Assembly (NCBI GenBank): GCA_016710095.1
Contig: JADJLL010000001.1
Location: 124,001-188,000, forward strand
Length of the DNA stretch: 64,000 nucleotides
Direction of reading: 5' to 3'
From: Candidatus Eiseniibacteriota bacterium
GTDB taxonomy: Bacteria > Eisenbacteria > RBG-16-71-46
In this document: positions 35,656 to 44,818 of the stretch, piece after piece
Numbering within the stretch: position 1 is the stretch's first letter
Layout: each line of letters begins with the position of its first letter
Notes under the pieces: model-generated
Seen by the model: only the letters and a program-made list of their open reading frames with translations
Told to the model about the DNA's origin: nothing
Database searches by the model: none
Program-made: the position numbers and the translations under genes

Positions 35656-37248
35656 ATCGAAACGCAGCGACGGATTCTCTGGGCCGACGACGAGATCGAC
35701 CTGCTCAAGCCGCACATCAAGTTCCTCGAGCAGAAGGGCTATTTCGTGCGCGCGGTCCCGAACGGCGAGGACGCTCTCGCCGCGCTCGAGGCCGAGCGCT
35801 TCGACGTCCTGCTGATCGACGAGATGATGCCGGGCCTGGGCGGTCTCGAGACGCTCGCGCAGCTCAAGGCGCGCGACCTGTCGCTGCCCGTGGTGCTGAT
35901 CACCAAGAGCGAGGAAGAAACGCTCATGGAGGAGGCGATCGGCAAGCGCATCACGGATTACCTCATCAAGCCCGTGAACCCGTCGCAGGTGTTCCTCGCC
36001 TGCAAGCGCGTGTTCGACTCGCAGAAGCTCCAGGACTCGCAGCGCGCGCGCGACTACGTCGGCGAGATGCAGCGCTGGCAGATGCTCGACACGCGGCGGC
36101 TCGACTGGGACGGCTGGGTGCAGCTCGCCGTCGACGTCGCGCGCTGGGACGTCGGGCTCGACGGCGCGCCGGAGGCCGGTCTGCAGCAGGCGCACGGCGA
36201 CTTCCGCAAGAGCCTCAACATCGACTTCGCGCGCCTGATCGAGGAGCGCTATCCCGGCTGGGTGCAGCGCGCCCACAAGGGGCTGACCGACGCCCGCCCG
36301 AAGCTGTCGAGCGACGTCGTGCGCCACGCGGTCGTGCCGCACCTCAAGGCGGGCACGCGCGTCGTGTTCATCGTGATCGACTGCATGCGGCTCGATCAGT
36401 GGTTCACGCTGGAGCCGCTGCTCGAGGAGTGGTTCGAGATCCAGCGCGACTACTACCTGTCGATCCTGCCGACCGCGACGCCGTACTCGCGGAACTCGAT
36501 CTTCGCCGGGCTGCTGCCCGCCGACCTGCACAAGAAGCACCCGGACCTGTGGCAGGAGAACAGCGGCGACGAGCGGACGCGCAACCGCTACGAGCGCCAG
36601 CTGCTCGATTTCCAGCTCGAGCGTCTCGGCGCGATGCCGGCGACGCCGCCCAAGTACCTCAAGATCTACGAGGTCGAAGAGGCCCACAACACGCGCCGGC
36701 AGATCGGCTCGTTCTCGGGCGTGCCGCTCACGTCCATGGTCTTCAACTTCCTCGACATCCTCGCGCACGGCCGCAGCGAGTCCGAGATCCTGCAGGAACT
36801 CGCGCCCGACGAGGCGGCGTTCCGCGCGGTGATGAAGGCGTGGTTCACGCACTCGCCGCTGTACGAGATCTTCCAGGCGCTCGGCACGCAGGACTGCACG
36901 GTCGTGGTGACGACCGACCACGGCTCGGTGCTCGGCAAGCGCGCGGCGCTCGTGTACGGCAACCGCGACACGTCCACGAACCTCCGCTACAAGTACGGCA
37001 TCAACCTGAACACCGACTCGAAGCAGGCGATCATCGTGCGCAAGCCGATGGACTACCTGCTGCCGGACGACGGCGTGAACAAGAACTACGTGCTGGCGCG
37101 CGAGGACTACTACTTCGTCTATCCGACCAAGTTCCACGAGTACGAGCGCCAGTACCGCGGTTCGTTCCAGCACGGCGGCGTGTCGGTCGAGGAAATGATC
37201 CTCCCGCTCATGACGCTGCGGCCGCGCGCGCCGCGCCCCGGCACGTGA
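35656..37248 (+). CDS. PorX-like response regulator with PglZ phosphodiesterase domain
   Basis: About 530 aa. The receiver domain (residues 1-120) has acidic pocket ADDEID, phospho-acceptor Asp55 in LLIDEMMPG, ITKSEEE and DYLIKPVNP. The C-terminal PglZ domain (about 195-520, alkaline-phosphatase superfamily) has metal-site motifs VIDCMRLDQW, ILPTATPYSRNS, VTTDHGS and HGGVSVEEMILP. The receiver wording (RILWADDEIDLLKPHI) closely matches my recollection of Bacteroidetes PorX, which controls type IX secretion. No ATG, GTG or TTG fits: GAGGG (35643-35647) sits 8 nt before an ATC at 35656, which I take as the start or a miscalled ATG. GTGA overlap with tsaE follows. Confidence 0.9.
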   Translation: METQRRILWADDEIDLLKPHIKFLEQKGYFVRAVPNGEDALAALEAERFDVLLIDEMMPGLGGLETLAQLKARDLSLPVVLITKSEEETLMEEAIGKRITDYLIKPVNPSQVFLACKRVFDSQKLQDSQRARDYVGEMQRWQMLDTRRLDWDGWVQLAVDVARWDVGLDGAPEAGLQQAHGDFRKSLNIDFARLIEERYPGWVQRAHKGLTDARPKLSSDVVRHAVVPHLKAGTRVVFIVIDCMRLDQWFTLEPLLEEWFEIQRDYYLSILPTATPYSRNSIFAGLLPADLHKKHPDLWQENSGDERTRNRYERQLLDFQLERLGAMPATPPKYLKIYEVEEAHNTRRQIGSFSGVPLTSMVFNFLDILAHGRSESEILQELAPDEAAFRAVMKAWFTHSPLYEIFQALGTQDCTVVVTTDHGSVLGKRAALVYGNRDTSTNLRYKYGINLNTDSKQAIIVRKPMDYLLPDDGVNKNYVLAREDYYFVYPTKFHEYERQYRGSFQHGGVSVEEMILPLMTLRPRAPRPGT

Positions 37249-37727
37249 TCGGTACGGACGCACGGCGCACGGACTCGGTGGAAGCGACGGAGCGCCTCGG
37301 TGAAGCGCTCGCTCCGGCGCTGCGCGTGGGCGACGTCGTGGTGCTGCAGGGCGACCTGGGCGCGGGCAAGACGCGCTTCGTCTCGGGACTCGCGCGCGGG
37401 CTCACGCCCGGCGCGCGCGTGCGCAGCCCTTCGTTCACGCTCGTGAACGAGTACCGCGGCCCCGCGAGCCGGCTGACGCTCTACCACCTCGACCTGTACC
37501 GGCTCGGCACGGGCGAAGTGGACGGACTCGGGCTCGAGGAGTACGCGGAGCAGGGCGCGCTCGCGGTGGAATGGGGCGACCGCCTGCCCGCGGCGTGGAG
37601 CGAGGACGCGCTCACGCTCGTCTTCGACGTGCTCGCCGACGACGCGCGCGTGATTTCCGCGAGCGCCTCGCGCGGGCGCGGACTCGAACTGCTCGCCGCG
37701 TGGCGCGCGCTGCCGGAGCTCGCATGA
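37245..37727 (+). CDS. tsaE: tRNA threonylcarbamoyladenosine ATPase TsaE
   Basis: Energises the TsaB-TsaD complex that makes t6A37 in tRNA. 160 aa with Walker A GDLGAGKTRF, VRSPSFTLVNEY, HLDLYRL and EWGDRL, all diagnostic. GTG 37245 overlaps the PorX-like stop (GTGA), and its own stop overlaps the next start (ATGA), so the three genes are coupled. porX-tsaE adjacency is, to my knowledge, also seen in Bacteroidetes. Confidence 0.97.
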   Translation: MIGTDARRTDSVEATERLGEALAPALRVGDVVVLQGDLGAGKTRFVSGLARGLTPGARVRSPSFTLVNEYRGPASRLTLYHLDLYRLGTGEVDGLGLEEYAEQGALAVEWGDRLPAAWSEDALTLVFDVLADDARVISASASRGRGLELLAAWRALPELA

Positions 37728-38932
37728 TCGGCCTTTCGATCGAGTCGGCGACCGATCACGTCGAAGCCGCGGTGCTTGAGGACGGCGCCGTGCGCGCGCA
37801 CGTGATCGAGGACGTGAGCCACGGCCACACGCGGCGGCTGACGCCGATCGTGCAGGAGGCGCTGCGGATTTCGGGCGTCTCGCCGTCCGGGCTCGAGTGG
37901 GTCGCGGCCGATCTCGGCCCCGGCTCGTTCACCGGCGTGCGCGTCGGGCTCGCGACCGCTCGCGCCTACGCGTTCGCGGGCGGCGCCCGCGTGCTCGGCG
38001 CCTCGAGCCTGACCGCGCTCGCGCACGGCGCGGGCGCCCGTCGCGCGCTCGTCGTGCCGCTCGTCGGCGCGGGCCGGCGCGACGTGTACGCCGGCTTCTA
38101 CCGCGCCGACACGCGCGGTGCGGTGCGGCTCATGGCGTCGCCGCGGGTGATCGCGGCCGACGCGCTGCTCGACGTGGTCGCCGAGGCGCACGCGTTGCTG
38201 CCCGGCTGGGCGCTGCGCTTCGTCGGGCCCGGCGCCGGGCGTGAGCGCGAGCGGCTCGAAGCCGCGCACCCGACTTCGACCGCGCTCGAGTTCCGCCACG
38301 GCGGACTCTCCGCGCTCGATCTCGCGGCCGCGGTGATGCGCACCGGGGGGCCGGGCGTCGGCCTGCCCGCCGAAGGGCGCGAGGCCGATCCCGTGTACGT
38401 GCGCGGGGCGCAGGCCGAGGAGCGCGTGCGCCGCGCGGCGCTCGGCGCGACTCCGACCACCGTGCGCCACATGACGCTCGACGACGTGCCCGCGGTCGCC
38501 GAGGCCGAGGCGCGGACGTTCTCGGACGCCTGGAGCGCGTCGTACTTCCGCAGCCTGATCGGCTATCCGGGCGGCTGGATCCGGATCGCCGAGCGCGGCG
38601 GGCAGCTGGCGGGCTACCTGGTCGGCGGGGTGCAGGCGCCGACCTGCGACCTCGAGAACATCTGCGTGCTGCCCTCGCACCGGCGCTGCGGCGTCGCCAA
38701 CGTGCTCATGGCGGACCTGTTCGCGCACTGCCGGGACCAGAAGGCGACCGAGGTCCTGCTCGAGGTCCGGGTCTCGAACGACCCCGCGCAGGCCCTCTAC
38801 CGCGCCCTCGGGTTCCGGCTGGCGGGTGTGCGGCGCGGGTATTATCGTGCGCCCGACGAAGATGCGGTGCTGATGCGCTGCCCGGTTCCGCCGGCCGACG
38901 CCTCCGCACCATCTCTCGAGAGACTTTCCTGA
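37724..38932 (+). CDS. TsaB-RimI fusion protein
   Basis: 402 aa. Residues 1-235 are TsaB, the actin-like scaffold of t6A synthesis (IGLSIESATDHVEAAVLEDG, DLGPGSFTGVRVGLATARAY). Residues from about 246 are a GNAT acetyltransferase of the RimI type (VRHMTLDDVPAVAEAEARTF, LENICVLPSHRRCGVANVLM, EVRVSNDPAQALYRALGFR, YYRAPDEDAVLM), which acetylates the N-terminus of ribosomal protein S18. The CoA-binding loop is HRRCGVA. The domains are fused in frame with no internal stop; tsaB-rimI fusions are known in other bacteria. Overlaps tsaE by 4 bp (ATGA). Confidence 0.95.
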   Translation: MIGLSIESATDHVEAAVLEDGAVRAHVIEDVSHGHTRRLTPIVQEALRISGVSPSGLEWVAADLGPGSFTGVRVGLATARAYAFAGGARVLGASSLTALAHGAGARRALVVPLVGAGRRDVYAGFYRADTRGAVRLMASPRVIAADALLDVVAEAHALLPGWALRFVGPGAGRERERLEAAHPTSTALEFRHGGLSALDLAAAVMRTGGPGVGLPAEGREADPVYVRGAQAEERVRRAALGATPTTVRHMTLDDVPAVAEAEARTFSDAWSASYFRSLIGYPGGWIRIAERGGQLAGYLVGGVQAPTCDLENICVLPSHRRCGVANVLMADLFAHCRDQKATEVLLEVRVSNDPAQALYRALGFRLAGVRRGYYRAPDEDAVLMRCPVPPADASAPSLERLS

Positions 38933-39038
38933 AGCACATCGTCGCCGCGGTGGCGCCGGGTTCCCGGCCGCCTCCCTCGGCCCGTTCCCGCCTGCGTGCG
39001 GCGCCTGGCGCGCTCCGGGCGGGGGACAGGAGCCTTTC

Positions 39039-39965
39039 ATGTCGTGGTTGAAGCGTGAGCGGTCGGGGATCAAGACGACCGCCAAGACGGAGCGCCCGGA
39101 GGTTCCGGAGGGGCTCTGGACGAAGTGCGACGGTTGCGGCGAGGCGCTGTTCCAGACGGTGCTCGAGCAGCACCTGTGGACGTGCCCGCACTGCGATCAT
39201 CATTTTCGCGTGCCGGCCCGCCAGTATGTGGGGTATCTCACGGACGAAGGCAGCTTCGTCGAACGCCACGCCAACCTGGTGGCGGGTGACCCGCTCGAGT
39301 TCCGCGACGCCAAGATGCGCTACCCCGACCGCCTCGCGGCGGCGCAGCGCGACACGGGCGAGAAGGACGCGGCGATCTCCGGCGTGGCCACGATCGGCGG
39401 CGTGCCGGTGAGCGTCGCGCTCATGAACTTCTTCTTCATGGGCGGCTCGATGGGTTCCGTGGTCGGTGAAAAGGTCGCGCGCGCGATCGAGGACGGCATC
39501 GCCGAGCGCCGCGCGGTCGTCGTGGTGTCCGCCACCGGCGGCGCCCGCATGCAGGAAGGCATCCTTTCGCTCATGCAGATGGCCAAGACGTCGGTCCTGC
39601 TCGCACGCCTCCGTGAGGCGCGGCTGCCGTTCGTCTCGCTGCTCACCGATCCGTCCACGGCCGGCGTGCTCGCCTCGTACGCGTCGCTCGGCGACGTGAT
39701 CGTGGCCGAGCCGAAGGCGCTCGTCGGCTTCGCCGGCGCGCGCGTGATCCGCCAGACGATCGGCGAGGACCTGCCGCCCGGCTTCCAGCGCGCCGAGTTC
39801 GTCCTCGAGAAGGGCTTCGTCGACCGCATCGCCCACCGCAAGACGGTGCGCGACGAGATCGGCGGACTGCTGGGCTATTTCTGGCATTCCACGCGCGGCT
39901 TCGCTCCCGACGGCGGGGCGTCGCCGCACGCCTACGACCCGAACGCTCCCCGTTCGACCTCTTAG
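39039..39965 (+). CDS. accD: Acetyl-CoA carboxylase carboxyltransferase beta subunit
   Basis: First committed step of fatty-acid synthesis, working with AccA. 308 aa. N-terminal zinc ribbon CDGC and CPHC (four Cys), then the crotonase-fold core: FMGGSMGSVVGEK, SATGGARMQEGILSLMQMAK, LTDPSTAGVLASYASLGD, GFAGARVIRQTIGEDLPPGF. AGGAG (39027-39031) sits 7 nt before the ATG. accD-folC is a frequently conserved pair. accA is not in the window. Confidence 0.98.
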   Translation: MSWLKRERSGIKTTAKTERPEVPEGLWTKCDGCGEALFQTVLEQHLWTCPHCDHHFRVPARQYVGYLTDEGSFVERHANLVAGDPLEFRDAKMRYPDRLAAAQRDTGEKDAAISGVATIGGVPVSVALMNFFFMGGSMGSVVGEKVARAIEDGIAERRAVVVVSATGGARMQEGILSLMQMAKTSVLLARLREARLPFVSLLTDPSTAGVLASYASLGDVIVAEPKALVGFAGARVIRQTIGEDLPPGFQRAEFVLEKGFVDRIAHRKTVRDEIGGLLGYFWHSTRGFAPDGGASPHAYDPNAPRSTS

Positions 39966-39980
39966 GCAGACTCCGAAGAC

Positions 39981-41297
39981 GTGACCACACTCCAACGCCA
40001 GCTCGAGGCCCTCTACGGACTCGAGCGCCGGCGCGACAAGCTGGGACTCGACGGCACGCGCGAGCTGCTCGCGGCGCTCGGCGAGCCCCAGCGTGCGTTC
40101 CGCTCCGTCCACGTGGCGGGCACGAACGGCAAGGGGTCGGCGTGCGCGCTCATCGAGCGCGTGCTGCGCGCCGCGGGCGTGCGCACGGGGCTCTTCACGT
40201 CGCCGCATCTCGTGGACTTCCGCGAACGCATCCGTGTGGACGGCCGCTGCGCTCCCGAGGCCGAACTCGCCGCGCGCCTCGCGCGCATCGAAGCGCTGCC
40301 GGGCGGCGGCGAGCGCACGTTCTTCGAGGTGGCGACCGGACTGGGCTTCCTCACCTTCGCCGAGTCGAAGGTCGAGATGGCGGTCGTCGAGGTCGGCCTC
40401 GGCGGGCGGCTCGACACGACCAACGTGATCACGCCCGACGTGTGCGCGATCACGAGCATCGGGCTCGACCACGCCGAGATTCTCGGCGACTCGCACGAGA
40501 AGATCGCGGCCGAGAAGGCCGGCATCTTCAAGCGCGGTGTGCCCGCGGTCTCCGGCGTCGAGCACGACGCGGCGGCCACGGTGATCGCGCACGCGGCGCG
40601 TGACGCCGGCGCGCCACTGCACCAGGCGCGCGATCTCGTGAACGTGACGCAGGCGCAGTACGGCCCGTGGGGCATGCGGCTTTCGGTCGAGTGCGAGCCG
40701 TGGGGCGCGTTCCAGCTGCAGACCACGCTGCGCGGCAGCCATCAGCGCGAGAACGCGCGCGTCGCGCTCGCGGTGCTGGCGCTGCTCGCGCGCGGCGGCA
40801 CGCGCATTCCGCTCGGCGCCGTGCGCGCGGGATTCGCCGAGGTGCGCTGGGCGGGACGGCTCGAGCCGTCGCCCACCGTGCGCCGGCTGTGGTGGGACGG
40901 CGCGCACAACGTGGACGGCGTGCGCCGGCTCGCGCAGGCGTGGCGCGACGAGATGAAGCTCGAGCCGCCGGCGGCGATCGTGTTCGCCGCCGCGCGCGAC
41001 AAGGACGTGAGGGCGATGCTGCAGCGCCTGCACGCGATGGCGCCGGCGGCGTCGCTCGTGCTGACCCGCACGCGCAACGAGCGCGCGCTCGACCCCGAGG
41101 CGCTCGCGGAGACCGCGGCGGCGCTCGGTGTGCCGTGCGCGACCGCGCCGGGCGTGCGCGAGGCGCTCGCGCCCTGGCTCGACCACGGCGGCGACGGACG
41201 CGGACGAGCGTCGGGCCGCGTGCTGCTGTGCGGATCGCTGTTCGCGGTGGGCGAGGCGATGGAGGCGTTCGGCGGCGCGCCGGGCGAACAGTCGTGA
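39981..41297 (+). CDS. folC: Folylpolyglutamate/dihydrofolate synthase
   Basis: Adds glutamate to (dihydro)folate. 438 aa from GTG 39981, 15 bp after accD. Mur-ligase fold: GTNGKGSACALIERVLRAAG (P-loop), FTSPHLVDFRERIRVDG, FEVATGLGFLTFAE, GGRLDTTNVI, IGLDHAEILGDSHEKIAAEKAGI and DGAHNVDGVRRL. The stop overlaps the lptD start (GTGA). Confidence 0.97.
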   Translation: MTTLQRQLEALYGLERRRDKLGLDGTRELLAALGEPQRAFRSVHVAGTNGKGSACALIERVLRAAGVRTGLFTSPHLVDFRERIRVDGRCAPEAELAARLARIEALPGGGERTFFEVATGLGFLTFAESKVEMAVVEVGLGGRLDTTNVITPDVCAITSIGLDHAEILGDSHEKIAAEKAGIFKRGVPAVSGVEHDAAATVIAHAARDAGAPLHQARDLVNVTQAQYGPWGMRLSVECEPWGAFQLQTTLRGSHQRENARVALAVLALLARGGTRIPLGAVRAGFAEVRWAGRLEPSPTVRRLWWDGAHNVDGVRRLAQAWRDEMKLEPPAAIVFAAARDKDVRAMLQRLHAMAPAASLVLTRTRNERALDPEALAETAAALGVPCATAPGVREALAPWLDHGGDGRGRASGRVLLCGSLFAVGEAMEAFGGAPGEQS

Positions 41298-44200
41298 GAC
41301 GCCTGGTCGAGGTCTTCGCGGTGCTCGTGCTCGTGCTGCTCGCCGTCGCGGCGTCGCCTTCGGGGCGCGCGCAGGCCGCGGCGCAGGAAGCGCCGTTCCG
41401 GATCACCGCCGACAACATGACCGGCGGGCGCGGGCCCGAAGGGGACGTGCTCTACCTGAACGGCAACCTGCGCGTCGTGCGCGGGCGCACCGTGCTGACC
41501 GCCGACAACGGCCGTTACACGACCGCGAGCGGCATGATCGACCTCATGGGCCGCGTGCGGCTCGTGGACACGAGCACCACGGTCACGTGCGATCACGCGA
41601 TGTTCTCCGAGAACGACGACCGCCTGAACCTCGACGGCAACGTCGTCGTGACGGACAAGCAGGCCGTGCTGCGCGCGCCGTTCGGCTGGTACGACCGCCG
41701 CACGGGCCACGCGTGGATGGGCGGCGGCGTGAACGGGCGCGAGAAGAAGCAGCGCATGTCCGCGAACGAGGCGACGTACGAGCGCGACTCCACGATCGTG
41801 CGCGCACGCGGCAACGTGAAGGGCTTCGACGAGGAGAACCGCGTCGAGCTCGCGGCGCAGGCGATCGATTTCTTCCGTCGCCGCGATCTCGCGATCGCGA
41901 CCGGCGAGCCCGTGATGCGCTCGACGGACGACGACGGCAAGCTGACGATCCTGCACGCGCGGGAACTGCGCGTGAACTCCGGGACGAAGATCGCCGAGGC
42001 GATCGATTCCGTGCTCGTCGAGCGCGACACGCTGCGCGCGCGCGCCGATCGCGCGGTGTTCGACGACCGCACGGGGCGCGGCATGCTGCTCGGCTCGCCC
42101 CGCGCGTGGGACAACGAGACGGTCGTGACGGGCGACACGCTCGAGACGCTCGCCGAGAACCGCAAGCTCCGGCTCGTGATCGTGCGCGGGCACGCGACGA
42201 TGGACTACGCCGGGCTCCGCGCGAACAACGCCGGCGAGTCGAGCCGCCTCACGGGCCAGCGCGTGGACGTGTACGTGGAGGCCGACCGCATCGACAGCCT
42301 CATGGCGGTCGGGCAGGCGGTGAACGCCTACTCGTCGCCCAACCGGCCCGGCAAGACGCGCGAGCGCAACCAGGCGAGCGGCGACACGATCACGGTGTAC
42401 TTCAAGGACAAGAAGGTGGACCGCGCCCGCGTGACGGGCAGCGCGATGGGCGAGTATCGCGCGGCGGTGGATTCCACGGACACGTTGTCGATCGCGAACG
42501 AGGTCGTGCGCTACGACGGCCAGCGCATCGAGTTCCTCGTGCCGAAGAACCGCATCGTGCTCGACGGCCTCGCGCACCTCGTGTATCGCGAGATCGAGCT
42601 GAACGCGAAGCGCGTGGAGTTCGACAGCGAGAAGCAGACGCTCGTCGCGCGCGGCTCGCCGCAGATCCTCGAGAAGGGCGACAAGCTGAACGGTCATCTG
42701 ATGACGTACGACCTCGGCTCGCGCACCGGCACCGTCTACGAGGCGAAGACCGCGTACGAGCGCGGGCTCTATCGCGGCGATCGCATCCGCAAGGCGGGCG
42801 ACGACCAGCTCGACGTGCTGCACGGCTCGTACAGCACGTGCGACCTCGACCAGCCGCATTATCACTTCTCGTCGCGCTGGATGAAGATCTACCTGAAGGA
42901 CAAGCTCGTCGCGAAGCCGGTCGTCTTCTACCTGCGCAACATTCCCGTGCTCGCGCTGCCGTTCTACGTGTTCCCGATCAAGCCGGGGCGGCACTCGGGC
43001 TTCCTGTTCCCGCAGTTCGAGTTCGGCTTCAGCAATCGCAGCGGGCAGTTCCTGCGCAACGCGGGCTACTACTGGGCGCCGAACGACTACATGGACCTGA
43101 CCCTCGCCGCCGACTACTACCAGGCGCAGCCGTCGTACGTGATGCGGGCCGAGGGCAACTACAAGCTCATGTACAAGTTCGACGGCCGCTTCGAGGGCCG
43201 CTTCGAGCGCAACGAGGCGAATCACCGCGACGACTACGTCTTCGACGCGTGGCACACGCAGGACGTGTCGCCTCGCACGCGGCTCATCGCGCGCGGCAAC
43301 TTCGTCTCGAGCCGCGACTACAACGCGAGCGCCACGTCGGGCGCGACGCTCGCGCAGCGCCTGAACCGCTTCCTCACGTCGACCGTGTCGCTCTCGCACG
43401 CGGCCGATTGGGCGAGCGTCAGCGCCGTGCTCGACCGCCGCCAGGACCTCGACGCGGACGAAGGCATCAAGGACGACGGTTTCGCTGGCGAGGTGCCGGT
43501 GTTCAAGCCGGGCACAGTCGCGTCGCTGCCGAACCTCACGACGAACGCGCCGAGCCTCTCGCTCGGGTTCCCGACGCGCACGATCGGCAGCTGGGGGCTG
43601 TTCAAGGACACGAAGGCCGAGACCGCGTTCGCGAGCACGTACCTGAGCGCGAGCATGCGCTACCTGTCGCTGAGCACGCGGCAGGCGTACGTGGACAAGT
43701 ACATCTACCGGGACAACGGCGCCGGCGGCTTCGACTCGACGACCACGATCGGGCAGCGCGAGACCACCCGGCGCGGCATGGCGGCGAACTTCGGGCTCTC
43801 GGATTCGCGCCGGCTCTTCGGCTGGATCAACCTCACGCCCGGCGTCTTCGTGAGCTCGGCGGTGTTCGACTACGACCAGCAGGGTCACAAGGTCGTGCCC
43901 GCCGCGACCTGGTCGTCGTCCATGAGCATGAGTTCGACGTTCTACGGCACGTTCCGCCCCCCGATCCCGCACCTCGGCGGCCTGCGGCACGTCGTGTTCC
44001 CGAGCGTTTCGGTGAGCTACAGCCCGGACGTGAGCGGGCTGCAGTACACGGACACCGCAGGCGTGAAACGGAACCGATTCGACGGCTTCGGCGGGATCTC
44101 GATCTCGGGCTTCAAGTCCGCGAACATGAGCTTCGCGCTCGATCAGCGCATCCAGGCGAAGATCGTGAACGGCGAGAAGGTGACGCGGCTCGACAACCTC

Positions 44201-44818
44201 GTCGGCTGGTTCACGAGCGGCACGTACGACTTCCTCTGGCGCGAACACGGGCTCGAGCACGGCCTGTCGCCGCTCACGACCGCCGTGCGCGTGCAGCCTC
44301 CGGGCTTCATGTCGCTCGACGTGAGCGGCATCGTGGACGTGTACGAGGGCCGCCCGCTGCGCAATCTCGGATGGAACACCGGCCTGAACTTCGGCAGCAA
44401 CGGCGCGAAGCGCGCGCCCGCCCAGCTCGCCGTGGAGCAGACCGACCGCACCAAGGACGCGGCGCAGGCGGAGGAGTCGTTCCGCGAGACGTGGCAGGCT
44501 TCGCTCGCGTATTCCTACTCGGGCGGCTACAACTCCCGGAACTGGTCGGCGCAGAAGAACGCGAACGCCAACCTGTCCTACAACATGACGCCCAACTGGC
44601 AGCTCGGGTATTCCACCGCGTACGACGTCACGCGCTCGCGCGTCCTCACGCAGCGATTCAGCCTGACGCGCCGCATCCACTGCTGGGACGCGATCTTCAC
44701 GCGTTCGTTCGTCGTGGGCGGCGAGGCCGAGTACTACTTCCGAATCGGCGTCCGCGACCAGAAGGAGATCTACTACGAACGCGGAACGCGGACCCAGAGC
44801 TACGGTGGCATCAACTGA
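41294..44818 (+). CDS. lptD: LPS assembly outer-membrane protein, LptD/OstA family
   Basis: 1174 aa from GTG 41294. A signal peptide (VRRLVEVFAVLVLVLLAVAA) is followed by a long periplasmic OstA-type beta-jellyroll region (about residues 35-500) with many repeats of the 'G.....dA..a.yd......l.G.v' type (LNGNLRVVRGRTVLTADNGR, LNLDGNVVVTDKQAVLRAP). The barrel begins after YSTCDLDQPHYHF (near 513), with the conserved IPVLALPFYVFPIKPGRHSG and GFLFPQFEFG. It inserts LPS in the outer leaflet with LptE. It is larger than the E. coli protein (about 784 aa), mainly in the periplasmic part. Overlaps folC by 4 bp; its end overlaps the next gene. Confidence 0.92.
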   Translation: MRRLVEVFAVLVLVLLAVAASPSGRAQAAAQEAPFRITADNMTGGRGPEGDVLYLNGNLRVVRGRTVLTADNGRYTTASGMIDLMGRVRLVDTSTTVTCDHAMFSENDDRLNLDGNVVVTDKQAVLRAPFGWYDRRTGHAWMGGGVNGREKKQRMSANEATYERDSTIVRARGNVKGFDEENRVELAAQAIDFFRRRDLAIATGEPVMRSTDDDGKLTILHARELRVNSGTKIAEAIDSVLVERDTLRARADRAVFDDRTGRGMLLGSPRAWDNETVVTGDTLETLAENRKLRLVIVRGHATMDYAGLRANNAGESSRLTGQRVDVYVEADRIDSLMAVGQAVNAYSSPNRPGKTRERNQASGDTITVYFKDKKVDRARVTGSAMGEYRAAVDSTDTLSIANEVVRYDGQRIEFLVPKNRIVLDGLAHLVYREIELNAKRVEFDSEKQTLVARGSPQILEKGDKLNGHLMTYDLGSRTGTVYEAKTAYERGLYRGDRIRKAGDDQLDVLHGSYSTCDLDQPHYHFSSRWMKIYLKDKLVAKPVVFYLRNIPVLALPFYVFPIKPGRHSGFLFPQFEFGFSNRSGQFLRNAGYYWAPNDYMDLTLAADYYQAQPSYVMRAEGNYKLMYKFDGRFEGRFERNEANHRDDYVFDAWHTQDVSPRTRLIARGNFVSSRDYNASATSGATLAQRLNRFLTSTVSLSHAADWASVSAVLDRRQDLDADEGIKDDGFAGEVPVFKPGTVASLPNLTTNAPSLSLGFPTRTIGSWGLFKDTKAETAFASTYLSASMRYLSLSTRQAYVDKYIYRDNGAGGFDSTTTIGQRETTRRGMAANFGLSDSRRLFGWINLTPGVFVSSAVFDYDQQGHKVVPAATWSSSMSMSSTFYGTFRPPIPHLGGLRHVVFPSVSVSYSPDVSGLQYTDTAGVKRNRFDGFGGISISGFKSANMSFALDQRIQAKIVNGEKVTRLDNLVGWFTSGTYDFLWREHGLEHGLSPLTTAVRVQPPGFMSLDVSGIVDVYEGRPLRNLGWNTGLNFGSNGAKRAPAQLAVEQTDRTKDAAQAEESFRETWQASLAYSYSGGYNSRNWSAQKNANANLSYNMTPNWQLGYSTAYDVTRSRVLTQRFSLTRRIHCWDAIFTRSFVVGGEAEYYFRIGVRDQKEIYYERGTRTQSYGGIN

